A stretch of DNA of 64,000 nucleotides from Campylobacter concisus. Lineage in GTDB: Bacteria; Campylobacterota; Campylobacteria; Campylobacterales; Campylobacteraceae. The DNA is taken from assembly GCF_902460845.1 (NCBI RefSeq), contig NZ_CABPVS010000005.1, positions 96,330-160,329 of the forward strand, written 5' to 3'. Both the position numbers and the translations under genes were made by a program. Below the pieces are notes generated by a model. It searched no databases. It worked only from the letters and a program-made list of their open reading frames with translations, and had not been told where the DNA came from. The first letter of the stretch is position 1; every line of letters starts with the position of its first letter. Shown piece after piece: positions 38,501 to 47,058 of the stretch.

Positions 38501-40648
38501 GTGAATTTATTTATCACAGATGTTGGCGTGCTTGATATAACGTCACAAAAGCCAGCTGATCCACTTAAATTTTTTGACAAAATTTTACCAGATGGTGTGT
38601 TTGACTATGACATTTATAATATGCTCACAAACTATAAGGTCGAGGGCAAAACTTTAAGCTTTGGTGGCGATATGGCGGCACTTGCCATGGAGGCAAAAAT
38701 GGCAAAACATGCTAGCCCAGTCGATAGCAAAAAGGTAAAAACATATGCAAATTTAGTAAGCCTTCAAGCTGACGATAATGGTGAAATTTCATACGAGTTT
38801 AAAACGCCAAATGGCTTTAACTCTGCCATTAGAGTAGATGTCGTGGCAAATAATGAAAATAGTATGAACGCGGTAAATAAAGAAATTTTAGTAAAAGATG
38901 ATGTGATTATTAAGCCAAGTGCGTTAGTTTATCTGTTAAAAGGCGATGAGCTAAATGCAAACTTAAGGCTCATAAACACAACAAATGAGGATAAAAATTT
39001 AACCATAAAAGTGGCTAGCAGTAAAAATTTAAGCATCAAAACAAAAGAAAATGCGAATTTAAAGCCGCTTGAAAATAAAGCCTTTACATTTAAAATTTCA
39101 GCTCTTGAAGCTGGAGCTGGCGAATACAATATAACAATAAGCGACAAAAACAGCTCAAAAACAGCTCAAAATTTACTTGATGTAGTTAATCCTTATACGA
39201 TTAGCACCTATGCAAGAAGTAGCGTCTTTGACAAAGAGAGCATGATCTCGCTTCCAAAAGGCTTTCACAATGTTAGTATAGATGCGTCAAGCTCGGTCTC
39301 AAGCGTGCTATTAGCAGCTTCTAAAAATTTAGTCGAGTACCCTTACGGATGTGCGGAGCAAAGGAGCTCAAGACTGCTTGCGCTTTTAAATTTAAAGCCA
39401 AAAGATGAGCTTGAAAAAAATGATCAAAAGAGATTTATTGTAACCGGTATGAGTGAGCTAATTAAGATGCAAAAACCAGATGGTAGCTTTGGCTACTGGA
39501 GCGATCTAAGTAGTACTAATGCATTTGCTTCGATCTATGCAACTGATGTGCTGCTTGATCTTGAAGAGGCTGGATATGAGCTAAATAAAAATGTAAAGCA
39601 AAGAGCATTAAATTCGCTCTTAAAATATACAAATACAGATATTGAAGCTCTATATGCTATCTATGTAAGCTCCCGCGCAAATGTTGCTGATAAATCGGTG
39701 CTAAATAAAATTTATGACCATAAAGCTTACAATACGACTGCACTTAATAAATATCTAATGGCAGCGGCTCTAAAGCTAAACGGCTTAAATGACGAAGCAA
39801 AGGTGGCGCTAAAAGATATTAAAAAAGCTCAGACGGCTGATTACAGCAGGGATTATTCTAGTTTTGGCTCAAAGATGAGAGACAATGCATTTATCTTGTA
39901 TCTGCATGCAAAATATTTTGAGAGAAACGACTACTCAGATGATCTTGCAAATTTCTTGATCACAAATTTAAATGAGCTAAGCTCAACGCAAGAGCGTGCA
40001 TTTACCCTTAGAGCGCTAAATGCTTACTTTGGCAAAGATGTTGGCGAGAAAAATAATAAATTTAAGCTTAACTACAATGGCGAAAGCAAAGAATTTGACG
40101 GCCTTTTAAGCGTATCATTTACAGCAAAAGATGGAAATTTTACCATTACACCACTTGGTGAAAACAAGCTATATGCCACTATTTTAAGCTATGCTTATGT
40201 GCCACTTGAGATCAAGCATAAAATAGAGCCAAAAGAGCTTGATATTTATAGAACGTTTGTCGATGAAAAAGGCAAAGAGCTAGGTCTTGACAGCCTAAGA
40301 GTAAATGATGTTGTCTATTCAAAAATAGTGATAAATTCTAAAGCTATGGTTAAAAATGGTGTAATAAACGAGATCGTAAGCAGCTGCTTTGAGCCAATAA
40401 ATGAAAATCTAAGTGGCTTTAATAAGAGTCTTAAAGATAGCATTGAGCTTGAATATCAAAGCATAAAAGATGATCGCGTTTTAAGTTTTTATGCACTAGA
40501 TAGTGACAAGAGAGAGGCTGTGCTTTACACACCTTATCGTGTAAGACTTGGCGGCAAATGCTCGCTTGGCGCAGTCACAACTGAAAATATGTATAACGAA
40601 AGACAAAACGACTACGACCTAGCTCAGCGAAGCTTTACTGTCAAATAA
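35528..40648 (+). CDS. Bacterial alpha-2-macroglobulin with thioester
   Basis: A 1706-residue periplasmic protein of the YfhM type. An N-terminal signal (MWQKVALLALLGMTNLYA) lacks a lipobox Cys, so it is probably soluble or weakly attached, unlike the E. coli lipoprotein. Macroglobulin-type beta domains fill the first 1150 residues (SIDAYVHFASNIIRPNESLKG is the MG1-like family mark). The thioester motif C-A-E-Q is at residues 1275-1278, preceded by YPYG, followed by the alpha-helical thioester domain (MQKPDGSFGYW) and receptor-like end. The family traps attacking proteases by covalent binding. Coupled to pbpC, so expressed with a wall synthase. Confidence 0.94.
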   Translation: MWQKVALLALLGMTNLYALSLNGTVQIKSPLSVEFGLEDKVDKNFVGMLSDKKLLLCQPALNGTVRFNNQSLLFFTKDMHAGLDYSCKLENGSTASFATKEFELTKIEKISDSKYILKFNDEVNIEAVKNIAVKDAKFKAIELSNNSFELNLDKNLSNPVFDFGEKFESKFGATLSGETIVNFADEISEESVNINDNAKSLEIPEIYPVSLDNGILGFRIYLKNWLDDDINLKKFINIKGVKNFSISDVKYSDNYEENSELSEYYYYIDITSDDFKPQNSYEITIKPGFGDYRNVVREESSYEVVASNFTPFANFINNEPYISSVGEIGIRSANLPELNVNVEKLSDQNFRYFLNFNDNNEDLSNFSSKVASKSYKLEGALNEISLNKIKLDFAGAGDGVYKINLNYGKDKSVSKVVYLSDIAVNAKLGKDEIFVFANRLGENTMLPNANVKIYGKKNEEIAVGATNDIGVFKFNKKDIYKDISSVVVSLGKEQNFLILKEDEALNEAKFMSQNASESIDAYVHFASNIIRPNESLKGTIYLRDRDFNPLKNMPIKIKFFDPQGKSSAEISKNTNDVGMVNFEKEILSDLSGRFNMQVIYASKVISNVPFFVESFMPNRIKNEITLERDKFFANELIRANLASNYLFGGAASELDGSMQVSFFDDEYKNSEFKDYKFKNNTLKPSAYPSFENDLTLSKDGKSSQMIDLSFSTKNASSIITGVINFNVNDDGKNVSDTKSFTLYPYKDMVGIAASTTFAEPNEDVKIRTVVVDMSSQKAVKSNLKFDIKRVTWQYQRDANGYIKWFQTLEDVDNFYKDNGEFSYKFTQSGSYVIVVTNLVSGASTSLDMDVSGYNYSTLAPTKELSKSQIKLNKNIYKKGDELSADISSAIKEGIALVTLEDGGVKAYKVVKIKNNSANVKFKLDFDFSGLYVSANIYRMTDGGLTPFRTYGKVYAKADKSSRILDLSLDAPNTAKSDENIKISLKTKPKAYVNLFITDVGVLDITSQKPADPLKFFDKILPDGVFDYDIYNMLTNYKVEGKTLSFGGDMAALAMEAKMAKHASPVDSKKVKTYANLVSLQADDNGEISYEFKTPNGFNSAIRVDVVANNENSMNAVNKEILVKDDVIIKPSALVYLLKGDELNANLRLINTTNEDKNLTIKVASSKNLSIKTKENANLKPLENKAFTFKISALEAGAGEYNITISDKNSSKTAQNLLDVVNPYTISTYARSSVFDKESMISLPKGFHNVSIDASSSVSSVLLAASKNLVEYPYGCAEQRSSRLLALLNLKPKDELEKNDQKRFIVTGMSELIKMQKPDGSFGYWSDLSSTNAFASIYATDVLLDLEEAGYELNKNVKQRALNSLLKYTNTDIEALYAIYVSSRANVADKSVLNKIYDHKAYNTTALNKYLMAAALKLNGLNDEAKVALKDIKKAQTADYSRDYSSFGSKMRDNAFILYLHAKYFERNDYSDDLANFLITNLNELSSTQERAFTLRALNAYFGKDVGEKNNKFKLNYNGESKEFDGLLSVSFTAKDGNFTITPLGENKLYATILSYAYVPLEIKHKIEPKELDIYRTFVDEKGKELGLDSLRVNDVVYSKIVINSKAMVKNGVINEIVSSCFEPINENLSGFNKSLKDSIELEYQSIKDDRVLSFYALDSDKREAVLYTPYRVRLGGKCSLGAVTTENMYNERQNDYDLAQRSFTVK

Positions 40649-40662
40649 GCCATATAAATTTC

Positions 40663-40680
40663 GGGGCGTTTAACCGCCCC
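40663..40680 (+). terminator. GC-rich hairpin after the macroglobulin gene
   Basis: GGGGCG (40663-40668), loop TTTAAC, CGCCCC (40675-40680), 14 bp after the stop and upstream of valS. No long T-run follows, yet such a GC stem in AT-rich DNA is most likely a terminator. Confidence 0.65.
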
Positions 40681-40770
40681 AAGCCCATATTTTCCCACTT
40701 TTGCAAAGATTTTTTTAAACAAATTTTAGATAACATTAAGCATTTTTTAAACGAAACTTAGGAGACAAAA

Positions 40771-43395
40771 GTGGCAGAATTTTACAATGCAAAAGAGATA
40801 GAAGATAAATTTTATAAAATTTGGGAAGAACGCGGATGCTTCGAGATAGACGCGAACAAAGATATCCAAAAAGATGGACGTAAATTTTGCATTATGATGC
40901 CACCTCCAAACGTGACTGGCTCGCTTCACATAGGACACGCCCTAACCTTCACACTCCAAGACATCATGACTCGCTACAAGAGGATGGACGGCTACAAGAC
41001 ACTTTGGCAGCCAGGACTTGATCACGCTGGTATCGCCACTCAAAACGTCGTAGAAAAGCAGCTTTTAGCTCAAGGGGTCAAAAAAGAAGAGCTCGGACGT
41101 GAGAAATTTGTAGAAAAAGTGTGGGAGTGGAAAGAAAAAAGTGGTGGCATGATCGTGCATCAGATGCGAAAACTTGGCATCACTCCGGCTTGGAGCAGAC
41201 AAAGATTTACTATGGATGAAGGCTTAAGAAAAGCTGTGAAAAAAGCCTTTGTAAATTTATACGACAAAGGGCTAATTGTCCAGAAAAACTACATGATAAA
41301 CTGGTGTACGCATGATGGCGCACTCTCTGACATCGAGGTCGAACACAAAGAAAATAAAGGCAAGCTTTATCATTTGAGATATTATTTTGCAGACAAGCCA
41401 AGTGAATTTGTTGTTGTGGCTACAACCCGTCCTGAAACATATTTCGGCGACACTGCCGTAATGGTAAATCCAAACGACGAGCGCTATAAAAATTTAATCG
41501 GTAAAAAAGTGGTGCTACCTATCATAAATAGAGAGATCGAGATCATCGCGGACGAGCACGTTGATATGGAGTTTGGAACAGGCCTTGTTAAGGTCACGCC
41601 TGCGCACGATCAAAACGACTACGAGGTAGGCAAAAAACACAACCTTGAGTTTATCACTGTATTTGATGAAAAGGGTATTTTAAACGACAAGTGCGATAAA
41701 TTTGCAGGTCTTGAGAGGCTTGAGGCTAGAGATATCGTCGTAGCCGAGCTTGAAAAACTTGGCAATGTCGAAAAGATAGAAGACTACGAAAACCAAGTGG
41801 GATACTGCTATCGCTGCAAAAACGTCGTAGAGCCATACATCTCAAAGCAGTGGTTCGTAAAAAAAGAGATCGCAGACGACGCGATCGCAAAGGTCGGCGA
41901 AGGCTTAGCGAAATTTTACCCACCGCACTGGATAAACAGCTTTAACGCGTGGATGAGAGAGCTAAGAGACTGGTGTATCTCACGTCAGCTTTGGTGGGGA
42001 CATCAAATTCCAGTATTTTACTGCGATGATTGCGGTCATATGTGGGCTGACGAGGATGAGCCATGCGAGTGTAAAAAGTGTAAAAGTAAAAACATCCACC
42101 AAGACCCAGACGTGCTAGATACGTGGTTTAGCTCTGGTCTTTGGCCATTTAGTACGCTTGGCTGGGGCAACGAAAATGAGCTAAAAAATGAAAAATGGTT
42201 TGAGGGAGACCTCGCTGAGTTTTATCCAAACAACCTACTAATCACCGGCTTTGATATATTATTTTTCTGGGTTGCTAGGATGATGTTTCAGGGTGAAAAT
42301 GCCCTTGGTAAGCTGCCATTTGACGATATTTATCTGCACGCGCTTGTAAAGGATGAGTTTGGTAGAAAGATGAGTAAAAGCCTTGGCAACGTCATCGACC
42401 CGCTTGATAGTATAAATGAGTATAGCGCCGATATCTTGCGCTTTACGCTAACGCTTCTAGCCGTTCAAGGACGCGACATCAAGCTAAGTGACGCCAAGAT
42501 GAAGCAGGTAAGAAATTTCACCAACAAGCTTTATAACGCTAGCAAATACCTAATGCTAAATGAGAGTAAATTCCCAAATTTAGAAGACATCAAGCTTGAA
42601 ACAAAGCTTGGAATTTATATGAATAGCCGCTTTAATGAGTGCGTGAGAGAGGTTCGTGAAAACATCGATGCCTACCGCTTTAACGACGCTGCAAACACGC
42701 TTTATAAATTCCTTTGGGATGAGTTTTGTGACTGGGGTATCGAGCTTAGCAAGGCGGATAAAGCGAGCGTAAAAGAGCTTGGTAGTATATTTAAAGAGGC
42801 GATGAAGCTCCTAAATCCTTTTATGCCGTTTCTCTCAGAGTATCTATTTCAGGAGCTTAGCGGCACACAGCTTGAAAATACAAAGTCAATAATGGTAATG
42901 AGCTATCCAGAGGTAAAAGGGCGAAATTTAGATGTTGAGAAGAAATTTGAACTAGTTATCGAAGCGATCGTTGCGATTCGCCGTGCAAAAGCGACCATAG
43001 ATCTAGGCAACTCAAAGATAGCAAAAGCTTTTGTTAAATTTAACGACAAAATAGATCTTGATGAGGTCAAAGAGTATATCAAGCTGCTTGCAAAATGCGA
43101 AGAGATCGGCTTTGTAGATGAGAAAATAGAAAATTCTATCAGAGATGTGAGCGAAAATTTAGAGGCATTTGTCCCGCTTGAAGGGCTTGATATGAGCGGT
43201 ATCATCACAAGGCTCAAGTCTCAAAAGACAAAGCTTGAAAAAGAGATAGCTAAGCTCTCAGGCATGCTAAATAATCAAAATTTCGTGGCAAATGCACCAA
43301 AAGAAGTTATAGAGGCAAACAAAGAGGCTTTAGATAGCGCTGAGGCTAAATTTAAAAAAGTATGTGAAGAATTAGAAGCACTTGGAGAAAAATAG
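40771..43395 (+). CDS. valS: Valyl-tRNA synthetase
   Basis: An 874-residue class I synthetase starting at GTG after a TTAGGAGA site. The HIGH signature is [14 protein letters not shown] near residue 43 and the KMSKS loop is [10 protein letters not shown]. An editing (CP1) domain, the anticodon-binding domain and a C-terminal coiled-coil arm (about 810-874) complete the normal layout. Its stop overlaps the GTG start of metN, so the transporter genes may be read from the same message. Confidence 0.97.
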   Translation: MAEFYNAKEIEDKFYKIWEERGCFEIDANKDIQKDGRKFCIMMPPPNVTGSLHIGHALTFTLQDIMTRYKRMDGYKTLWQPGLDHAGIATQNVVEKQLLAQGVKKEELGREKFVEKVWEWKEKSGGMIVHQMRKLGITPAWSRQRFTMDEGLRKAVKKAFVNLYDKGLIVQKNYMINWCTHDGALSDIEVEHKENKGKLYHLRYYFADKPSEFVVVATTRPETYFGDTAVMVNPNDERYKNLIGKKVVLPIINREIEIIADEHVDMEFGTGLVKVTPAHDQNDYEVGKKHNLEFITVFDEKGILNDKCDKFAGLERLEARDIVVAELEKLGNVEKIEDYENQVGYCYRCKNVVEPYISKQWFVKKEIADDAIAKVGEGLAKFYPPHWINSFNAWMRELRDWCISRQLWWGHQIPVFYCDDCGHMWADEDEPCECKKCKSKNIHQDPDVLDTWFSSGLWPFSTLGWGNENELKNEKWFEGDLAEFYPNNLLITGFDILFFWVARMMFQGENALGKLPFDDIYLHALVKDEFGRKMSKSLGNVIDPLDSINEYSADILRFTLTLLAVQGRDIKLSDAKMKQVRNFTNKLYNASKYLMLNESKFPNLEDIKLETKLGIYMNSRFNECVREVRENIDAYRFNDAANTLYKFLWDEFCDWGIELSKADKASVKELGSIFKEAMKLLNPFMPFLSEYLFQELSGTQLENTKSIMVMSYPEVKGRNLDVEKKFELVIEAIVAIRRAKATIDLGNSKIAKAFVKFNDKIDLDEVKEYIKLLAKCEEIGFVDEKIENSIRDVSENLEAFVPLEGLDMSGIITRLKSQKTKLEKEIAKLSGMLNNQNFVANAPKEVIEANKEALDSAEAKFKKVCEELEALGEK

Positions 43396-44351
43396 TGGTA
43401 AAGATAGAAAATTTAAGTAAATTTTATGGTGATACGCAGATCCTTTTTGATATAAATTTAGAGGTTAAAAAGGGTGAAATTTTTGCTATCGTAGGACATA
43501 GTGGTGCTGGTAAATCAACGCTTTTAAGGTGCATAAACGGCCTAGAGAGCTATCAAAGTGGCAGCTTAAAAGTCTTTGATCAAGAGATAAAAAATTTAAA
43601 TGAGATGCAGCAAAGAATTTTAAGGCGAGATGTCGGAATGATATTTCAGCATTTTGCCCTGATGGCTAGGAAAAATGTCTTTGAAAACGTCGCTACTCCG
43701 CTTAAATTTTGGGGATATAAAAGCGATGAAACTGAAAAAAGAGTGAGAGAACTTTTAAATTTAGTCGGTCTTGAAAGCAAGGCAAAAAGCTATCCAAGCG
43801 AGCTAAGTGGTGGTCAAAAACAGCGTGTCGCCATCGCTAGAGCGCTTGCTTTAAATCCTAAAATTCTACTAAGCGACGAGGCGACTTCGGCTCTTGATCC
43901 AAACACGACAAATCAAATTTTAGAATTGCTTGAAAAGATAAACAAAGAGCTAGACATCAGTGTCGTCATCGTCACGCATGAGATGGAGGTGGTAAAGTCC
44001 ATCGCAAAACGCGCGATACTGCTAGAAGGTGGCAAGATAATAGGCTCTGGAAGCATAGAGGAGCTATTTTTAAAGCCAGATGAGAAGATGAAAGAATTTT
44101 TAGGTGAAGTAGAAATTCTGCCAAGCACTGGCACAAATATCAGGCTATTTTTCCCAAAAGAAGTGGCTCAAAATAGCGTGATCACACACATGGCAAGAAG
44201 CCTAAATATCGACTTTAACATAGTCTGGGGCAAGCTTGAAAAGCTAAACGACAATGTCCTTGGCTCGCTTGTCATAAACATAGATGAAAAAGATAAAGAA
44301 AACGTGCTTGCCTACATCAAGCAAAGTGGCGTTTTGTGGGAGGTGGCTTGA
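43395..44351 (+). CDS. metN: Methionine ABC transporter ATPase MetN
   Basis: A 318-residue ATPase that drives methionine import. It has Walker [10 protein letters not shown], signature LSGGQKQR and Walker [14 protein letters not shown]. The C-terminal 75 residues form the NIL domain that in E. coli MetN binds methionine and inhibits transport when the cell is full. The start is GTG, overlapping the end of valS; its TGA overlaps the metI ATG by one base. Confidence 0.95.
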   Translation: MVKIENLSKFYGDTQILFDINLEVKKGEIFAIVGHSGAGKSTLLRCINGLESYQSGSLKVFDQEIKNLNEMQQRILRRDVGMIFQHFALMARKNVFENVATPLKFWGYKSDETEKRVRELLNLVGLESKAKSYPSELSGGQKQRVAIARALALNPKILLSDEATSALDPNTTNQILELLEKINKELDISVVIVTHEMEVVKSIAKRAILLEGGKIIGSGSIEELFLKPDEKMKEFLGEVEILPSTGTNIRLFFPKEVAQNSVITHMARSLNIDFNIVWGKLEKLNDNVLGSLVINIDEKDKENVLAYIKQSGVLWEVA

Positions 44352-45025
44352 TGTTTGGTATTGACTTTTCTAAATTTCCTGATGTATTTTCTAGGATACT
44401 TTTGCCAGCTATCGGCGAAACGCTATATATGAGCATCGTCTCTACCCTGCTCGCCTTTACCATAGGCCTTATACCAGCGGTTTTGCTCATACTTTCAGAT
44501 AAAAATGGCCTAAAGCCAAACAAACAGCTTTATTTTGCCCTTGATATCGTTATAAACGTGCTTAGAAGCTTTCCGTTTATCATTTTAATCATCGTGCTCT
44601 TTCCAGTCACAAAAATGATCGTAGGTACAAGTATTGGCACCACAGCTGCGATCGTTCCACTAACTATCGGAGCGGCTCCGTTTGTAGCAAGGCTCATTGA
44701 AAATGCCCTAAAAGAGGTTGATAAAGGCATCATCGAAGCAGCACAAAGCTTTGGTAGCTCGAAATTTCAGATCATTTTCCGTGTGATGTTTGTCGAGGCG
44801 CTTCCTGGCATCATCTCGGCATTTACACTAACGCTTATCGTAAATATCGGCTTTTCGGCGATGGCTGGTGCAGTTGGCGGTGGCGGATTAGGATCAGTCG
44901 CTATAAACTACGGATATCAGAGATTTCGCCCAGATATCATGCTCTACACCGTGGTTATTCTTATCATTATGGTTCAAATTTTTCAAGTTTTAGGTAACTA
45001 CTTATATAAAATTTCTAAAAAATAG
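44351..45025 (+). CDS. metI: Methionine ABC transporter permease MetI
   Basis: A 224-residue permease with five hydrophobic helices and the EAA loop that docks MetN (GIIEAAQSFGSSKFQI). The ATG at 44351 is chosen over an upstream GTG because it is coupled to the metN stop (TGATG) and leads with [12 protein letters not shown]. Followed by a 257-bp leader region before the two binding-protein genes. Confidence 0.94.
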   Translation: MFGIDFSKFPDVFSRILLPAIGETLYMSIVSTLLAFTIGLIPAVLLILSDKNGLKPNKQLYFALDIVINVLRSFPFIILIIVLFPVTKMIVGTSIGTTAAIVPLTIGAAPFVARLIENALKEVDKGIIEAAQSFGSSKFQIIFRVMFVEALPGIISAFTLTLIVNIGFSAMAGAVGGGGLGSVAINYGYQRFRPDIMLYTVVILIIMVQIFQVLGNYLYKISKK

Positions 45026-45060
45026 GCCTTTGTTTTTATCTGATTTTAAGCTTTTTTCCT

Positions 45061-45066
45061 TAAAAT
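45061..45066 (+). promoter_or_regulatory. Possible -10 box for the metQ leader transcript
   Basis: TAAAAT preceded by T-rich waves (TTTTTATCTGATTTTAAGCTTTTTTCC), the Campylobacter style of sigma-70 promoter. A start near 45073 would put 28 bases before the leader ORF. It suggests the metQ genes can be expressed apart from metNI. Confidence 0.45.
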
Positions 45067-45100
45067 TGCCCGAATTAATTTTTAGCTGAAAGGATAAAAG

Positions 45101-45160
45101 ATGAAATCAGATATGTGCCATATGTGCCGCCTAGTAAAAAACGCGTTGTCGAAAGACTAA
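45101..45160 (+). CDS. Putative Met/Cys-rich leader peptide of metQ
   Basis: A 19-residue ORF, MKSDMCHMCRLVKNALSKD, with a good ribosome binding site GAAAGGA (45088-45094) 6 bases before the ATG. Residues 5-9 are M-C-H-M-C, two Met and two Cys codons within five. It lies between metI and the first metQ, directly before a set of mutually exclusive RNA hairpins. The likely role is to sense charged tRNA by ribosome stalling and so control metQ translation. The ORF, its codons and the ribosome binding site are seen; the regulatory role is inferred. I do not recognise it as a described leader. Confidence 0.65.
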   Translation: MKSDMCHMCRLVKNALSKD

Positions 45161-45162
45161 TC

Positions 45163-45279
45163 TCTAAGCACAGAATTTCTTTTTAAGTGCTTAGAACTAG
45201 CTTAAGCGCTTAAAAAGAAATTTAAACCTCTAGCTTAAATTTATCCTTTTTTGGTGCTTGGCAAATTTTAAAAGGATAA
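45163..45279 (+). promoter_or_regulatory. Putative translational attenuator of the metQ genes
   Basis: Segment 1 is TCTAAGCAC (45163-45171), 2 bases after the leader stop. Segment 2 (45174-45195) can pair either back with 1 (GTGCTTAGA, 45187-45195, 9 bp) or forward with 3 (45174-45193 with 45203-45222, 20 bp including one G-U). Segment 3 can also pair with 4 (45218-45225 with 45235-45242, extended by 45212-45217 with 45246-45251 over a 3-base bulge). Segment 4 includes TTATCCTTTT (45241-45250), the exact complement of AAAAGGATAA (45270-45279), which holds the metQ ribosome binding site. So 1:2 and 3:4 leave the site open, while 2:3 frees segment 4 to block it. No T-run follows 2:3, so translation rather than transcription is the likely target. 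Confidence 0.65.
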
Positions 45280-45282
45280 TAA

Positions 45283-46065
45283 ATGAAAAAACTACTTCTT
45301 ACTTCTTTGGTTGCTCTTGGTCTTAGTGTAAGTGCAAATGCAGCTGATAAATCAAAAACAATAATCGTTGGTGCTACACCTATCCCACATGCTGAAATTT
45401 TAGAGGTTGTAAAGCCTATTTTGGCAAAAGATGGCTATACGCTTGAAATTAAAGAATTTAACGACTACACCACGCCAAACCTTGCAACAGAAGATGGCGA
45501 TTTAGATGCAAATTTCTTTCAGCACCTTCCATATTTGGACGAATTTAACAAAAACAAAGGCACTCACCTTATAAAAACAGTTGGCGTTCATCTTGAGCCA
45601 ATGGGAGTTTATTCTAAAAAGATAAAAGACATCAAAGATCTAAAAGATGGTTCGACCGTATCTATCCCAAATGATCCGACAAATGAAAGCCGTGCTTTAG
45701 ATATTCTTGCAAATGCTGGACTTATTAAGCTAAACGATAATCCACTAAAAACTCCGCTTGATATAGTTGATAACCCTAAAAAGCTTAAATTTGAAGAGAT
45801 CGAGACTGCTCAAGTACCAAGAACGCTTGATGACGTTACTATCGCGGTTATTAACACAAACTACGCTCTAAATGCTAATCTTAATCCAGTAAAAGACGCG
45901 CTTGTGCTTGAAAGCAAAAATAGCCCATATGTAAACTACGTTGTAGTAAAGTCTGGCAACGAAAATAGCCCTAAAATAAAGGCTCTTGATAAAGCAATAA
46001 ACTCATCAGAAGTTAAAAAATTTATCGAGATCAAATACAACGGCGCTATCCTTCCAGCGTTTTAA
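45283..46065 (+). CDS. metQ: Methionine-binding protein MetQ, first copy
   Basis: A 260-residue NlpA/MetQ-family periplasmic binding protein. The signal peptide is of type I (LVALGLSVSANA, cleavage before ADKS); unlike most MetQ proteins there is no lipobox Cys, so it should be free in the periplasm. Ligand-pocket marks of the family are present: NFFQHLPYL with its His, the Arg in ESRALDIL, and Asn in NTNYAL. It delivers methionine to MetNI. Translation probably depends on the leader upstream. A second copy follows after 75 bp. Confidence 0.93.
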   Translation: MKKLLLTSLVALGLSVSANAADKSKTIIVGATPIPHAEILEVVKPILAKDGYTLEIKEFNDYTTPNLATEDGDLDANFFQHLPYLDEFNKNKGTHLIKTVGVHLEPMGVYSKKIKDIKDLKDGSTVSIPNDPTNESRALDILANAGLIKLNDNPLKTPLDIVDNPKKLKFEEIETAQVPRTLDDVTIAVINTNYALNANLNPVKDALVLESKNSPYVNYVVVKSGNENSPKIKALDKAINSSEVKKFIEIKYNGAILPAF

Positions 46066-46078
46066 TTAAAAATTTAAA

Positions 46079-46117
46079 TAAGCGACGTAAAAGCTTTTAC
46101 CTTTTTAGCGTCGCTTA
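46079..46117 (+). other. Hairpin between the two metQ genes
   Basis: TAAGCGACG (46079-46087) and CGTCGCTTA (46109-46117) form a perfect 9-bp stem; the loop contains the self-complementary GTAAAAGCTTTTAC (46087-46100). There is no T-run after it. It may slow 3' decay of the first metQ message or cause partial termination, giving unequal amounts of the two proteins. Confidence 0.6.
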
Positions 46118-46140
46118 AACCAAATAAAAAAGGAAAAACA

Positions 46141-46920
46141 ATGAAATTTATCAAACTTTTAACCGCATCTTTAGTTGCTCTAAGCCTTCACGCAGCCGAT
46201 AAGGACCACACTATCGTAGTTGGCGTCTCGCCAGTACCACACGCTGAAATTTTAGAATTTGTAAAGCCAAAGCTAAAAGATAAAGGCTACGACCTTGTTA
46301 TCTCTGAAATTTCAGACTACTCTATCCCAAATGTCGCCACAGAAGATGGCAGTTTGGACGCAAATTTCTTTCAGCATTTACCATATCTTGAGGAGCAAAA
46401 CAAGGCTAGAGGCTTGCATCTTGTAAGCGTTGCAAATGTTCATGTCGAGCCACTTGGCTTTTACTCTAAAAAGATAAAAAATATAAAAGATCTAAAAGAT
46501 GGCGCAAAAGTGGCGATCGCTTATGATCCATCAAATGGCAATAGAGCGCTTAGAATTTTAGAAAAGGCTGGTCTTATTGAGATCGATAAAAACGTAAAAG
46601 TTGCAACCATAAATGATATAACTAAAAATTCTAAAAATTTACAATTTGTAGAGCTTGAGGGTGCTCAGATACCAAGAACGCTTGATGATGTCGATATTGC
46701 TGCCATTAGTACAAATTTCGTCCTTGATCTTGGCATGAGCGTGGCAAAAGACGCGCTTTTGCTTGAAGACGCAAACAGCCCTTATGCTAACATCATCGTC
46801 ACAAAGGCTGGCAACGAAAATAACCCTAAGATCAAAGCTTTGATTGATGCGGTGCTTAGCCCTGATACTAAAAATTTCATCATCACTCACTATAAAGGCG
46901 AAGTTATACCTGCATTTTAA
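46141..46920 (+). CDS. MetQ-like binding protein, second copy
   Basis: A 259-residue paralogue of the preceding protein, aligned over its whole length with about half the residues the same by eye. It has a type I signal (LTASLVALSLHA) and no lipobox. The pocket marks are kept in part: NFFQHLPYL is identical, NESRAL is NGNRAL, and NTNYAL is STNFVL. The changes suggest a different or wider ligand, such as D-methionine, a methionine derivative or another amino acid (inference). It shares the single MetNI pump with the first copy, as no other permease lies here. The ribosome binding site is AAAAAAGG; a strong terminator follows. Confidence 0.9.
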   Translation: MKFIKLLTASLVALSLHAADKDHTIVVGVSPVPHAEILEFVKPKLKDKGYDLVISEISDYSIPNVATEDGSLDANFFQHLPYLEEQNKARGLHLVSVANVHVEPLGFYSKKIKNIKDLKDGAKVAIAYDPSNGNRALRILEKAGLIEIDKNVKVATINDITKNSKNLQFVELEGAQIPRTLDDVDIAAISTNFVLDLGMSVAKDALLLEDANSPYANIIVTKAGNENNPKIKALIDAVLSPDTKNFIITHYKGEVIPAF

Positions 46921-46947
46921 AAATAGGGCGAGCTTTCGCCCTATTTT
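46920..46947 (+). terminator. Rho-independent terminator of the met operon
   Basis: AAAATAGGGCG, loop AGCTTT, CGCCCTATTTT, an 11-bp stem ending in a T-run and starting at the metQ stop codon. Confidence 0.9.
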
Positions 46948-47058
46948 GTTTCTACTTTCATCTTGTTTTAATAAGCTATAAACTCTCTTTATTTTTGTCA
47001 AAAAGCTTAAGCTATGCTTTGCTAAAATGGCTCACTTTAAAATTTTTCAGGAATTTAA

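Noticed and set aside
43395..45025. MetN and MetI as a glutamine or other amino acid transporter
   Set aside because: The C-terminal NIL domain of MetN and the MetQ partners point to the methionine uptake family.
45174..45222. Reading the large metQ leader hairpin as an intrinsic terminator or a known SAM or S-box riboswitch
   Set aside because: No T-run follows the stem (the next T-run is 25 bases on), and I see no recognisable SAM riboswitch core. The ORF plus alternative stems explain the region better.
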